A stretch of 64,000 bases of DNA from Tenrec ecaudatus (GCF_050624435.1 NW_027459433.1:718207-782206), one strand, 5' to 3'; shown: positions 24,576 to 36,124, counted from the stretch's first letter. Program-made: numbers and translations. The notes: generated by a model not told the origin, from the sequence alone.

Positions 24576-24660
24576 GAAATGATTTTTAAAAACCACCAAC
24601 TCTCTCTCATACACATGCGTCTCCCTCGATTTTCCTCTAGCATACCCAGACTAATACACA

Positions 24661-24732
24661 GTTCGCCCCTGTCCTATAGGGCCGCTATGAGTTGGCATGG
24701 ACTTGAGGGCAGTGGGTTTGTTAGGGCTTTGG
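24661..24732 (+). repeat. AfroSINE 3' tail
   Basis: 'cctatagggccgctatgagt' to 'gggcagtgggtttg'. Confidence 0.75.
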
Positions 24733-24789
24733 AGTTCAGCAGGCCTTTGTTGGTGTGTTTGAGTCTATTTTTGTAGCTGTTGTGTGCAG

Positions 24790-25222
24790 GTCAGTGGCTC
24801 ATCTTCCAGCACTCTATAGGACCATATTTTGTTGTGACCCATAAGGCTTTCATTTGTTAATATTTGGAAGTAGATCACCAGGTCTTTCTTCCTAGTCTGC
24901 CTTAGGCTAGAGCAGTGGTTCTCAATCTGTGGGTTGTGACCCCTTTTGGGGTCCAGCGACCTTTTAACACGAGTCACCTGATTCATGGCAGTAGCAACAT
25001 TACAGTTATGAAGTAGCAAGGAAAATGATTTTATGGTTGGGGGTCACCACAACATGAGGAATTGTATTAAAGGAAGGTTGAGCACCACAGGGCTCGAGGT
25101 TCCACTGAAGCCTGCCCATCATTGCTGACCCTTCTGGGGTTTGTCATATCGGTGGCACAGCTTCCAATTTCACAGCAGCACTCTAGCTACCACTGCACCA
25201 CGAACTGATAGACAGGTGGTGG
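24790..25222 (-). repeat. Long-form AfroSINE / RTE 5'-related block, split by SPIN
   Basis: 'gtagatcaccaggtctttct' on the left and 'gaactgatagacaggtgg' on the right flank the hAT insertion. Confidence 0.8.
24913..25090 (+). mobile_element. SPIN-type hAT element, 178 bp
   Basis: It starts 'cagtggttctcaatctgtgg' and ends 'aggttgagcaccacag'. The 8-bp flanks are GGCTAGAG / GGCTCGAG. Confidence 0.9.
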
Positions 25223-26849
25223 ACTGTTCTTAAAAGCCACCTGATTTACGATGCTTTGTTTTGACAGCCCTGGAAAATGGATACAGAATCTAGTTTCATA
25301 GTCAATGCAAGACACACCTTGGGGCAGTAGGGATGGCATGAAGTGAATAGATTCAAAGTATATTTTAGGGAGAGGAAGGATGACAGTTAATGCCTGGGGG
25401 GTGTGCAAGAAGGAAGGAAGCAGAGACACCATTGATATTAAGTGCCTGAGTTAAGACAGGAATTTCCAGGGAAGCTGGTGGGTCATGATGGGAGAATTTC
25501 ACACTCCCCGGGGACAGGGGGAGCATTGATTAGTTCATATGTCTGCGCATCTTCTCAGACAATAGAGGCTTTGTCATCCTCAAATGAAGCATGCAGTTGG
25601 AGCTCAGAGAGGGCATGCAGTGCAAATGAAGACTGGCTTGGTTGAGATGGGTGGACCAGGGCCACTAGTCAATTCTGAGGAGCTTCAGAAAACCTGCCCA
25701 GTGTCTCTTGGAGAGTGGGCATGTCTCATGGCCACAGAGGGCCTTTTAATGTTTCACCTCCCACTGCAGCAGCGAGAGGCTCTATCAGCTCATCCTGGAA
25801 AGGAAACATACTACCTGCCATCAGGTTCATTTCTTCAAAAAGGATGGAAGAATACAAATGAAAGACTACAGTTTGAAGGGGTCTTAGGCAGACTATCAGG
25901 CTCATTAAAGCTTCATTTATTAAAACTTCATTATTCAGAGACATTCTCCAAGTAGGATGTATGCTGGGGTGGGGGTGGGCATGAGGAGGAACGCTTGGAG
26001 CAGGGTAGGGGAACAACCCCACACCCCCAAAAAATACCTTCCCAAGAAGCAATTCCAGTGGGCACAGATTAGATAGAAGTTTCATCCTCTGGTCACTTGA
26101 TGTTTGTCCCTCTCTTTTATCTGAATGCTCTTTCCACATTGCTCAGATGAAGCATCAAATTTATATTAAAATGCAAGTTAGGAAGCATCATCCCCAACCA
26201 ACCTTGTTCATCAAAATGGTAGTGCTCTCTCCGGGTACCCTGAGTTCAGTTTGTCAACAAGCTGAAGCAGTTGAGCTGGGGCTCTGTGAGGCCCAGGAGC
26301 ATGAGTTCATTAATATCTGACCCATAATGCCTTGCTGGGTTTATGCCAACAAAGCCCTGTCACTCCTTACCTTAGGATTTACTCACTCTTTGAAACAGGC
26401 ATTTATTTACACACAGTTTGACCTCATGATGGTGTTCAGCAGATGTGGATCTTACTTATTTGCATTGTTCTGTGACAGTTGCAAAATTCGTTAGTGGCTC
26501 AGGGATCAATCCTCTGTGGACTGCCCCGAAGCTAGATGAAGCAAGCGGGTTCTCCCTGATTCATCCTCCCTCCTTAGCAATGCTTGCTAGTCAGGATAAC
26601 ATAGTGCCCATTAAAGAAACTGCCTGTGTCACTTTAAATTTGTGACCTGGGCGGGAGGGAGGGTCATGATCACAAGTGACAGAAACTGACGCTTGACTAA
26701 CTTAGGGAAAAAGGCCTAATGGTGGATAAATGTTGGGAAGACAAGAAAATGTGGCAAATGCCTGGGCAATCTCAGGGCTGTGAAGCAGGTAATGGCGAAA
26801 CACTCCTCCTGAGGCCAAAGCGTGCCCTCTGTAGTACATTAAATCACAT
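25223..26849. other. Long stretch without recognised feature
   Basis: Mostly single-copy in appearance. Two moderate frames exist (25584-25955 plus, 26139-25726 minus), overlapping each other without domains. An ATTTGCAT octamer occurs near 26458. Confidence 0.4.
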
Positions 26850-27275
26850 TCACACACACCCATTCATGTTCACATAGGACCTGAGGCTATGGCCTTACTT
26901 GGAGAGGAGGTCTTGGCAGATGTGCTTAGATAAGTATTTCAAGAGCTCCATCTTTCTGGGTTTAGATTTCAGATGGATACTACATGCACTGATTGGTGTG
27001 TTCTTATAAGAAGAGGAGTGGGCACACAGAGACCCCGTGTGAAGACACTGGCAGAGATTGGATCAGTGCATCTATAAGCCAAGAAATATCAAGGATTAGC
27101 AGCAGTGACCGGAAGCAGAGAGAGGCTACTTTGATTCTCCTTCAGAGTTCTCAGAAGGAATGAATCTTGCCCACACCTTAATTTTAACCCATTGTCCTTC
27201 AGAAAAGTGAGAGAACAAATGCCTGCTGTTTAAGTCACTCGATTGGTAGCCATTTGTTACAGCTACCCAAAAGAA
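26850..27275 (+). mobile_element. MLT1-type (MaLR) LTR relic
   Basis: 'cttacttggagaggaggtct', 'tgttcttataagaagaggag', 'aagacactggcagagattgg' and 'gaatcttgcccacaccttaa' follow the MLT1 consensus order, ending with 'tttgttacagctaccc'. Confidence 0.75.
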
Positions 27276-27385
27276 CCATTATGGATTGATCTGTAGCCCC
27301 CTCAAAATATGTGAGAAATTTGAACCTTGGTGGACATGATCCTGTTTGAAAAGAAGGGAGTTCTTTTGTAATATAAATGAGGCCG

Positions 27386-27986
27386 TATGGCCACTGGAGA
27401 TCCCTTCATAGAGGGGTTTAGAAGAGGAGATGGGTCAGTCAGGGTGCGAGGTAGTACCGATGAAGAACACAGCTTTCCCCCAGATCCTGTATGCTTCCTC
27501 CCCCCAACTACCATGATCCAAATTCTACCTTGCAGGGCTGGATAGGGCAGAGGTTGTACACTGGTGCATATGGGGGCTGGAGGCACAGGGAATCCAGGGT
27601 GGATGATACCTTCAGGACCAAAGGTGTGAGGGGCGATGCTGGGAGAGTGGAGGGTGAGTGGGTTGGAAAGGGGGAACTGATTACGAGGATCCACATGTGA
27701 CCGCCTCCCTGGGAGATGGACAGCAGAGAAGGGGGGGAAGGGAGACTCGGGATAGAGCAAGATATGACAAAATAACAATGTATAAATTACCAAGGGTACA
27801 TGAGGGAGGGGGGAGTGGGGAGAGAGGGGAAAAAAAAAAGAGGACCTGATGCAAAGTGCATAAGTGGAGAGCAAATGCTTTGAGAATGATTGGGGCAGGG
27901 AATGTGCGGATGTGCTTTATATAATTGATGTATGTATATGTATGGATTGTGATAAGAGTTGTATGAGCCCCTAATAAAATGTAAAA
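27386..27986 (+). mobile_element. L1 3' UTR and terminus, sense
   Basis: From 'atcccttcatagaggggttt' to 'gagcccctaataaaatgt' plus A-run. A 190-codon reverse-strand frame over it is accidental. Confidence 0.85.
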
Positions 27987-28105
27987 AAAAGAAAATGATT
28001 AGGGCAAAGAATGTACAGATGTGCTTTATACAATTGATATATGTATATGTATGGATTGTGATAAGAGTTGTATGAGTCCTAATAAAATGTTAAAAAAAAT
28101 GAGGC
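27987..28105 (+). mobile_element. Tandem repeat of the L1 terminus
   Basis: 'tacagatgtgctttatacaa' to 'tatgagtcctaataaaatgt' plus A7 repeats the last 110 bp of the preceding copy. Confidence 0.85.
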
Positions 28106-28432
28106 CATATGAGAATAGGCTTGAGCCTAAACCTAAACACTTCTGAGTTAAAGGCCAGGATAGACCCAGTAACACACAGTACGGGGAGAAAGATAGAGAG
28201 GAATGCCAAGGAACTTTCTGGTATCCACAAAGAAGGACCCTGACCTAGAGTCGCACCCCAAATTTGAACCTGTAAGCTCCAAAGCAGGGGGAAAAGTGTT
28301 TTAAGGCTACTGACTTGTTGGATAATTTTTGGTTAAGGAGATTAAGACAGGAACTTAAGACATCCTCCAATCCTTCCTCTGGCTTCGTTCCATTTTTCTC
28401 ACATTCAAGAGTCCTCCTAGAGGATTCAGTCA

Positions 28433-28434
28433 GG

Positions 28435-28466
<32 letters not shown>

Positions 28467-29275
28467 CAGTGTCATAGGGAGGGTTTGGATTCATTGTGAC
28501 CATACATACAACATAATCATACACTGCCCGGTCCTGTACCATTCTCACCGTTGTTCTTAAGTTTGAGCCCATTGTTGCAGCCACTGTGTCAATCCCATTT
28601 GTTGAGGGCCTTCCTCTTTTCATTGCCCCTCTACTTTCCAGAACACGATGTCCTGCTCCAGGGACTGATCTCTCCGGACAACATGTCAAAGTTAAGGCGA
28701 AGTCTCATTATCCTTGCCCTGAGGAACATTCTGGCTGTACTTCATCCAAGTTAGATGGGTTTGTTCTTTTGGCAGTCCATGGTACATTCATTACTCTTTT
28801 ACATCACTACTAATCAAATATATCTATTCTTCTTTGGTCTTCCTTATTCAGGTTTCAACTTTCACATGAATATGAGACAGTTGAAAATACCATGGCCTGG
28901 GTCAACCCGCCCCAGTCCTCAAAGTAATCTCTTGCTTTTCAACACTTTAAAGAGGTCTCGTGTAGCAGATTTGACTAGTGAAATGTGTCATTTGTTCTCT
29001 TCTCTGCTGCTTCCATGAGAATTGATTGTGGATTCAAGCAAGACAAAATCCTTGACAATTTCGATCTTTCCTCCATTTATCATGATGTTATCAATAGGTC
29101 CAGTTGTAAGGGTCTGGGCTTTCTTTACATTGAGTCATAATCCAAACTGAAGGCTTTAATCCTTCATCTTCATCAGCACGTGAATCAAGTCCTTCTCATT
29201 TTCAGCAAAATTGTGTCATCTGTATAATGCAGGTTGTTAATAGGCCTTCCTCCAACCTGATGCTCCATCAGGCAC
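28433..29275 (-). mobile_element. AfroRTE LINE, 5'-truncated
   Basis: It begins with (GTT)n, the complement of the RTE (AAC)n tail, and continues through antisense RTE to the reverse-transcriptase region ('gtgtcatctgtataatgcag'). A degraded peptide contains KRGRPSTNGIDTVAATMG. Confidence 0.85.
28434..28466. repeat. (GTT)n microsatellite / RTE tail
   Basis: About eleven GTT units mark the 3' tail of the RTE. Confidence 0.9.
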
Positions 29276-29645
29276 TGCCCCTTAATGAGTTTAGGTCATG
29301 AAGGATAGTCCTCCATAGGCACATTGATTATTACACTACCACCCTCACATAATAAATTCAGAGAGAGAAAATTTCCCCAAAGCAATGGAAAGCTTACTAG
29401 AGAAGTGGAGGGTGCTAAAAGCCAAAGGTGACACAAACTGGAAATCAATACTAGTTTTCAATACCTGCAGTCATCTAATAGTTCACTGCACTATCTAAGG
29501 AAAGGTGAGGAGAACTGGGGCAATTCCATTAAAAAAAAGACAATGCAGGGTATATAAGTCCGTCATTCCTCTGGAGAAGAAAAACACATAGTTGGGTTGT
29601 AGAGCTTTGTTTGCTAATCAACCGAATGTAGTTGTAAGGCAGGGG
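29276..29645. other. No recognised feature
   Basis: No frame or repeat was assigned. Confidence 0.35.
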
Positions 29646-29692
29646 TGTGTGTGTGCGCGCGTGTGTGTGTGCGTGCGTGTGTGTGTGTGTTG
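29646..29692. repeat. (TG)n microsatellite
   Basis: Alternating TG/CG run, potentially Z-DNA-prone. Confidence 0.9.
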
Positions 29693-30134
29693 AAGGGAGG
29701 GGCTTGCCATTCTATTTCATAGCCAGGAGAAAGATGAGCCTCTTCCCATATCTTTTGCTCTGTGGCAAGTTACTGATCTACAAGGAACTTTTATTTGACA
29801 AGGACATTGCCGAGCAAAAAACGGGAAGCTTGTGTTCATCTCTGCTGAGAGGTGGAGTCAAAGAGATGGGCTTTATGACAGACACCCTGATCGTGCAACC
29901 AAACTATGAAATGGCCTCATACATTCAACACACATTTGCTGCACCTTCCCAGTGTGCTGCCCAGATATTACCAGGCAGAGTGTTTTATGGGCAGCATTTT
30001 AGAGTTAGGCAGGCAGAGGGAGTGTCTTTGTGGGTGTTGCCTTTACCAGTCCTTGGATTGTTCTGGGACAGGCATGTCTTTTTCCTCTAAAGTAACTGAT
30101 TGCGTGTAAAGAAGGAGTCTCCTCAGTAAGACGG
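29693..30134. other. Unassigned; open frame without domain
   Basis: A 147-codon plus-strand frame starts in the microsatellite and has no recognisable domain; it is probably chance. 'acattcaacacacatttgct' resembles an L2 tail. Confidence 0.35.
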
Positions 30135-30328
30135 GTTGAACCAAACCCAACCTATGACAATCATCTCAATTGGAACACATAGCGACCCTATACAAATACC
30201 TGTAGGGTTTCCAAGTTTGTAACTCTTTTGGGGGGGTCAACTACCATATCCTTCTCTTGCAGAACCACTACAGAGTTGAGTGTTGTGTTAGCAGCTGAAT
30301 GCTTAATCACTGTGCCCATTTTGTTTGC
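30135..30328 (-). repeat. AfroSINE
   Basis: The copy is antisense, 'gaccaaacccaacctatgac'-side tail to 'cttaatcactgtgccc'. Confidence 0.8.
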
Positions 30329-30679
30329 TGAGCCGCCCTCAAAACACTGAACAGGTTTTCTGGGTACCAAGCATGTCCACTTCTATATCATGCCTAGGGT
30401 GTTTTCTCCAAGTTGATAGGAGGTGCAAATCAGTTACTAGGGGTTTGGCAGAGTCAGTATGGAAACTGGGAGGGTGTGTGAAATTTGAACCAGAGTAGAA
30501 CAATTCCAAGACACTTCCTAGGGATTCCTGGCATATAATATGCAAATGATAGTCAAGATATATAACTGTGTCTCTGTTCTTGGTTCTGTCAGTACCTGGT
30601 GTGGCCACAAAGGAGAAACCTGGTCTCCTGCTATTTTGAGCATCTAGTGTGAATGACAGGAGATAAGTCACATGCTAAT
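30329..30679. other. No recognised feature
   Basis: No supported gene or repeat. Confidence 0.35.
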
Positions 30680-30965
30680 GAACCCTGGTGGTGTAGTAGT
30701 TAAGCACCATGGTGCCCGGCTATCAAAGCATATAGCATCTGGGGTCTTAAAGGCTGGAAGATAAACAGGGGGCCATGTAGATAAGAAACAACAAAGTCCA
30801 CATGGAAAAAGCACACCAGCCTACACCAACATGATCGCTGAAGACAAAGCGGGTGCATAAGCACATGTGAGCATGTTTTCTTGATGTGCACTCACCCTTT
30901 ACATACAACTCTCTTATACATACGTGTTTCTGTGGATTTGTTTCTCGAATGCACCCAGACTAACA
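30680..30965 (+). mobile_element. L1 3' UTR module plus unnamed-repeat end
   Basis: 'tgcccggctatcaaagcata' to 'agacaaagcgggtgcataag' is the L1 3' UTR module in sense. It closes with 'tttgtttctcgaatgcaccc', the unnamed-repeat ending. Confidence 0.7.
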
Positions 30966-31047
30966 TAAGCAGCGTGGAACGCATTTTAGAAGCCTAGACA
31001 AGGGCAGGGCAGGATATTCAGAGGGACTGGATCCAGAATTAGAGAGG

Positions 31048-31190
31048 AAGGAGCCCTGGTGGCAAAACGGGCTGCTAGCTCCCTGTCCCAAGGGGGACAA
31101 TGAGACTGCTGGCTCCCATGAACATTTACAGTCTTGAAAACTCCATACAGGGTCACTGTGGTTGGAATCCACTGGACGGCAGTGACCTTT
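31048..31190 (+). repeat. AfroSINE
   Basis: 'agccctggtggcaaaacggg' to 'tccactggacggcagtgacc'; a central section is shortened. Confidence 0.85.
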
Positions 31191-31974
31191 TGGGATTGAA
31201 GGTGGAAGCCACCAATGACTTCCTGCCATTGAGCCAAGGAGCCTCCGGAGAGTGTGTGAACTTCTGGAATGCAGTGAACAACCTCTGCACATCTGCTTTT
31301 CGTGCTGCCCAAGTCATGCCCTTGGCCTTTGCTTAAACATATTCATCCAGAAGTGAACCATCACAGCTGCTCCCTCGGGAAGCTGGGGGCTGAGCTCTCT
31401 GGTTCCACTCTGTCAGCATTTCTGGTCCGGGTACCTCCCCTCTGCCCGGCACAGGCAATGTGCTTTTGGAAGCAGTGCTCCCTGGGTAGTGGGTGTGATT
31501 TGCCTCCTCTGGCCTAACATGATGAATGCTGAGAGGGGGTGGATACTAGGGGGTTAAACTCCCTGAACTTTACCTAGCCCAGGGGAAAACTTATTATTTA
31601 AAGTAAGCTTTAGACAGAATCTTTAGAAAGAGAAATGGTTAACTTTATGTACACAATTACTCCCCAACACATAGGCTCAACCTCATAGGCTGTGGATGAC
31701 CTTGAGCAGGTGCTCAGTCACAATGGGTTTCTATCAGGATTGAGAGTTCAGCTCTCTCAACTCTCCAACTGGTTATTGGCACCATAGTCTCGTTTCTATT
31801 TTTGTATTTACTTTGTTTTGAGGGGGAAAAGACTCCCATCCAACTATATTTTATTAGGAACTCCTTTGCTAAGTTTTACACAAGAAAAAGGCACAAACTG
31901 CTGTTCTGGATGAAGGAGAGGATCCGCATGAGGCCACAATGGTGTCGGAAGGACCCACAGCCACAGTGACTTAA
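31191..31974. other. No recognised feature
   Basis: Single-copy in appearance, without a supported frame. Confidence 0.35.
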
Positions 31975-32160
31975 ATAAAATGACACCCATTCTGTCCTGC
32001 TGACTCTGACTCATAGTGACTCTGTGTAGGGATCCTGAAGTTGCTACCTTTACAGGAAGCAATAACCTCATCTTTCTCCTGTGGAATGACTAGTGGCTTT
32101 GAACCAGCGACCTTGCTCTTAATAGTCCAACACTATCCAGCATTACCACCTGGGCTCCTG
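31975..32160 (-). repeat. AfroSINE
   Basis: The copy is antisense, 'tgactctgactcatagtgac' to 'attaccacctgggctcc'. Confidence 0.85.
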
Positions 32161-32462
32161 AAAACTTAAACAAGACATAGAAAACAAACAACTTTGTCAC
32201 AAAATTGTGACTGAAGACAGATCAATTCATGGAGTTTCAGGAGGGCCTGTGAGAGCATGAGCGGGACCTTCATTGGGATGTGCACACTACCGTATATCGT
32301 TGAGTGTGGCCCGGGGAGTGGATGCAAGCACACTGCTTGAGGGACAAGCTTTCCACTGCCAGTCAGCAGTAAGAAAGAACTCAATGGTGGCTGAATCTGT
32401 GGCCCCTCAAAATGGATGTAGCGTCTCCACATAGACTCGTCTGTTTCCTTAAAATAGGGTAC

Positions 32463-32942
32463 TGCCAGGAACAGCTAGAAGTCTGCATGACCTATCAGAT
32501 CTCAACGCCGATCTCAAATCACTTCACATGATCCATTCTACCAGGCATGTCAAGGACAACTAGAGGTCTGCATGAGCGAGCCCAAATCGCCTCCTCACTT
32601 ACCCATTCCAGAGGCTGTGCCTGTATAACCTATCGACTAACACATTCCCATATGCCGTGGTTATGAAACCAACCATCATGCTGGAATAAGGACCAATCAC
32701 GATGCAAGGGTCAGGGTCAATGGGAAAGCAAAATAGGGGTGAGGGGAGCCAAGAGGGGTCGCTTCACTCAATCCCTAAACCTGATCTAATGTCACTAGAC
32801 TGGGGTCTTCCTCACATCTCAAGGGCACCTGATTCATGATTGAAGTGAATTGTGCTTATTCAATCTTTGTTCTGCTTGCTGTCCTGCTGTGCTGCATCCT
32901 CTTCTTGCTTTTTTGTGCATGGCTCCCTCTGTTGTGGTGACA
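32463..32942 (+). mobile_element. Possible solo LTR
   Basis: The block starts TG and ends CA. It has a repeated 'aactagaggtctgcatga' module (32466 and 32555 areas), a CCAAT box (32692) and a T-rich downstream part. Flanking duplication is not clear and no TATA is evident, so this is tentative. Confidence 0.3.
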
Positions 32943-33087
32943 AATGGATTGAGAGGGATTTGACATAGGGAGAAAGCCCACCCACATCAACTGTCACCAG
33001 AAGCAGACACTAAGTCCATTTCTCTCACCTCACAGAACTATGCACACCAGACACTGGTAGGGCTGTCTGGGAGGGGAACACTTAGTG

Positions 33088-33271
33088 CAGTGGTTCTCAA
33101 CCTGTGGGTTGCGACACCTTTGGGAGTCATATGACCCTTTCACAGGGCTCACCCAATTCATAACTGTAGCAAAATTACAGTGATGAAGTAGCAAGAAAAT
33201 CATTTAATGGTTGGGGGAGGGGGGCATCACCACAACAAGAGGACCTGTATTAGGAAGGTTGAGAACCACTG
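33088..33271 (+). mobile_element. SPIN-type hAT element, 184 bp
   Basis: It starts 'cagtggttctcaacctgtgg' and ends 'aggttgagaaccactg'. Flanks ACTTAGTG / CCCGAGTG are a decayed 8-bp duplication. A G-rich expansion lies mid-element. Confidence 0.88.
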
Positions 33272-33434
33272 CCCGAGTGTGTTTAGGACTTTGCTGCCCT
33301 CAAGGTCATCAGACATTCCTGATGGCAGAGCCACTGCAGGAAGCCCTTCTGGGAAATGCCCTGAAGACAGGTCTCAACCAACTCCACCCTCACCCTCTGA
33401 GATCCTAATCATAGGATGCATGGAAATGCTCCCT
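33272..33434. other. No recognised feature
   Basis: A short stretch between SPIN and the next SINE. Confidence 0.3.
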
Positions 33435-33545
33435 GCCTCTTCGAAGGCTGTAAGTCCATGGGAGCAGAAAGCCTCCTCTTTCTCCCTTGGAGTGGTGGCT
33501 GGAGAGTTCAAACTGCTCACTTTCTGGCTAACATAACCCACAGAC
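33435..33545 (-). repeat. AfroSINE, partial
   Basis: 'ttcgaaggctgtaagtccat' to 'tctggctaacataaccca'; the 3' tail is missing. Confidence 0.7.
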
Positions 33546-33829
33546 CAGCTCCCCCTGAGCTCAGTTTGGTTTGCCGCACAGCACACATTGTTTGGAACCT
33601 TCTGAAATAGCTATGCACATGTGCAGGTTGGGGGGATTTCGCACAAGATGCAGTTTTCCACCCTCTCTTGGCAAAAATAATTTTTGCAAAAGGCTTGTAT
33701 TCTCTTCTGGATCTGAGTAGCAGCTACTCTCATGAAGTCATAGCACATACATTCATGCTACAGTCCTCCCAACTCCCAAATGTCTTACGCCGAGTCTGCT
33801 CCATGCTTTTCTGTGTCCTACATGGCAGC

Positions 33830-33915
33830 TGTAGGCACCCAAGGCATGGGCTCTGCAGCCTGGGTCCAAATCTCTCCTTCCCACTTCCTCACTGTGTGGT
33901 CCTAGGGTCATGACT
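33830..33915 (+). repeat. MIR relic
   Basis: 'atgggctctgcagcctgggt' and 'cactgtgtggtcctaggg' match the MIR core. Confidence 0.6.
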
Positions 33916-33958
33916 TTAGAGTTGTATGAGCCCCTAATAAATTGTTAAAAAAAAATGA
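33916..33958 (+). mobile_element. L1 terminus, 40 bp
   Basis: 'gagttgtatgagcccctaat' plus A9: a severely 5'-truncated L1 insertion. Confidence 0.8.
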
Positions 33959-34019
33959 TCCTCAATTCTATCTGAATCCTTGCCATAGCTCCAAGTTGCC
34001 TTAATAAACACGAGCAAGA

Positions 34020-34265
34020 AAAGTACCTCTGGCAGCAGACCGCTCAGGTTCAAATCCAGGCTCTCTAACTTATTGACTATGCGACCTTGGGCAAACCTGG
34101 ACCTCTCTGTGCTTCCAAAGATTCACTTTCCAAAAGGGAAGTCATAAGCCAACTTTTCTTATTCCTCACTGGGTTGCTTTGAAGATGAAATGAGACATCT
34201 GTCTAAAAATGCTTCTGACCATCCCTTGGTTCTCACAGCTCCACAAATGCTATGGATTATTGTTA
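34020..34265 (+). repeat. MIR
   Basis: 'ggttcaaatccaggctctct', 'tgcgaccttgggcaaacctg' and 'gggttgctttgaagatgaaa' follow the MIR consensus from tRNA-like head to 3' region. Confidence 0.8.
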
Positions 34266-34852
34266 TAAGATTATGAATGATTTTTTTCCAAGGGTAGTGC
34301 AAAGATTAACATCAGTGCTACTTCTCTCTGACAAAATATCAATCCAAATTTCTAAAGAGCAGGGTCTGAACGGATGCGCTGTTAACAGCATCTTGCTTTT
34401 CTCCCATCACTTGTCACAGTAAATCTGATAAGAAATGCTGGGCTAGGGCTGGCAGCCAAGCCCCTCACTGGCAGCGTGCAGGACCTCAGGTTGTTGACAG
34501 GCCAAGGGGCATCACAATGGCAAGAGGAGACTCCACAAAGAGCCCCTGATTCCTCCCCCACGCCCTCCTTCCTCACGTTCAGGGTTAAACGTCAAAATAC
34601 TATTTTTTTGTCACCTGGTGAAATAATGAGCCCCCATTCCCGTTGCCTTGGTATCATCAGAGCGCAACAGCCACGTGGGGTAATCGCTGTCTCCGTGTTA
34701 ATGCTGCTCACTTCAAACATTTTCACAGGCCCTGGCGAAATGAAACCTGTGCTTTCTACCTAGGTGGAGTTTGAGGCGATTCAGCCCATTTGCTTCTGCT
34801 GAAGAGGCTACCTCAGAAAAACAGGAAATAAAAACATAGAGGGTGCCATTGA
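34266..34852. other. Single-copy block, candidate conserved non-coding sequence
   Basis: No repeat signature was seen. The part 34580-34830 has balanced composition and retains CpGs and E-box-like CACGTG-type sites ('agccacgtgggg'). Conservation is a guess without alignment. Confidence 0.35.
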
Positions 34853-35125
34853 CATTAGGTTTCTCATTCTCTTCCTTTCTTCCCTACCTTTCTTTCTTCT
34901 TCTTGCCCTTCTCTTTCTCTTTTCTTCCTTCCCTCCCTTTGCTCACGTGTTCCTGCCTGCCTTCACCTTCCATCTTCCCTCCCACACTCCTCCATTTCTT
35001 CTTCGCTCCTCTCTTCCCACCGCCACCTTTCTCCTTTCCTTCACTTCCTTTTCCCTTCAGCCTCCCAGTCTCCCTCCTTCACTCTCTCCCTTTGCTCCTT
35101 CCTTTCCCCACCTTGTTTTGATCCA
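34853..35125. repeat. Long pyrimidine-rich tract
   Basis: About 270 bp is almost entirely C and T on the plus strand (TTCC/CTTT mixtures). It creates a spurious Phe/Leu/Ser/Pro-rich frame. Confidence 0.85.
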
Positions 35126-36124
35126 GTGATTTGTACTCCTTTCTTCCTCTCATCCCACCCCTCCCCATTGCTGGAGAAACATCAGTTCCTTGTGGTGCTG
35201 GTTTCTTGGCGCCAGACCCTGTTCTTTGGGTGTTCACAAGTTTGCGTCCTGTGTGCAAACATAAGACAGACATATGATCAGGGTTGGACAGAAGATGGGA
35301 TTTGACAGGTGTACTGCATCCCAAATCTCCAGGAGGCAAAGGTAAAGTCAGGCTCCTGCCTTTAAGGTTATGTCTCCCATTGTAACTGCATCCCACAGAG
35401 GCTCCTGCCTCCTGGCAACCTGAGGCCTGCTGCCTGCCTTCCTCTAGCTCCTGGGGAATTGGGGCAGCAGTGGCAAGAACAACAAAAATCCCCAGGAGTT
35501 GTCAAGAAGGGAGGCTGCCTTGCTCGAGAGATGGCCCCCTCACCCACCTGCATGTTGTTGAGATGCAGGTTCTCATCCCTGTGGCTGGGCAAGAAACGCC
35601 CCCTCCCCAAACGCAGTGGCTTCAAACAAGGACCATCATCGTGTGGTTGCTGGGAGGCCACTGGGTGGTGCTTGGAGTCTCCCATGAGTTGGCAGTCACA
35701 TGGGAGCTGGGGCAGGGGCCTCTGGTGACTCCAGTGCCTACATGTGCACTCAGAGGGCTGGAAGATGAAGCTGGGTGCTTAGCTGGGTTGTTGGTTGGAG
35801 TGTCTCCACGTGGCCTTTCCAGGCGGCTCAGGCTTCTTTCAGCATAGTGTCCGGGTGCTGAGAAGTGTCCTGAGAGGTAGCACGTGGAGGCTGGACATTC
35901 TAAGGGTGAGCACTCAAGAAGAAGTCTTTGAAGGGATTTTTCAGAAGCTGTGAAGCACTTTGTGGGAGGGAAGGGGGTTGCCCAAACTAGATGTCACAGT
36001 GTCATCTTCTCCATAATCTATTGGTCACAGAGGTCATGGAACATCCCAATTTAAGGGGAAAGGGCATAGACTCTACCTTCCTATAGGTAACCTGTCAAGG
36101 AATTTGGGGGTCACATACGAAGAC
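35126..36124. other. Unassigned stretch
   Basis: Overlapping frames on both strands (35368-35847) lack domains. The part around 35800-35880 resembles an old mammal-wide repeat. Confidence 0.35.

Larger units (their letters stand above)
23388..24660 (+). repeat. Unnamed interspersed repeat, copy 4, split by L1 tails
   Basis: The first part (23388-23900) starts 'agtcacctaatcttgtgtca' and reaches 'gatataaaactctctctctg'. Its end ('cgattttcctctagcatacc' plus 'cagactaataca') resumes at about 24590-24660 after two L1 tails. Confidence 0.6.
27276..28330 (+). mobile_element. Second MaLR-like LTR, split by L1 tails
   Basis: 'tggattgatctgtagccccc' opens it at 27280. The body breaks at about 27385 and resumes at 28106, closing with 'tgtaagctccaaagcagggg' near 28270. 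It resembles the afrotherian LTR class that ends in a spliced-like 'taaagccatcc' tail. Confidence 0.45.

Noticed and set aside
27302..27874. 190-codon minus-strand frame
   Set aside because: Lies wholly in an L1 3' UTR read backwards; its Pro/Ser/His-rich composition reflects purine-rich repeat sequence.
34843..35129. Phe/Leu/Ser/Pro-rich frames resembling a membrane protein
   Set aside because: They are translations of the pyrimidine tract.
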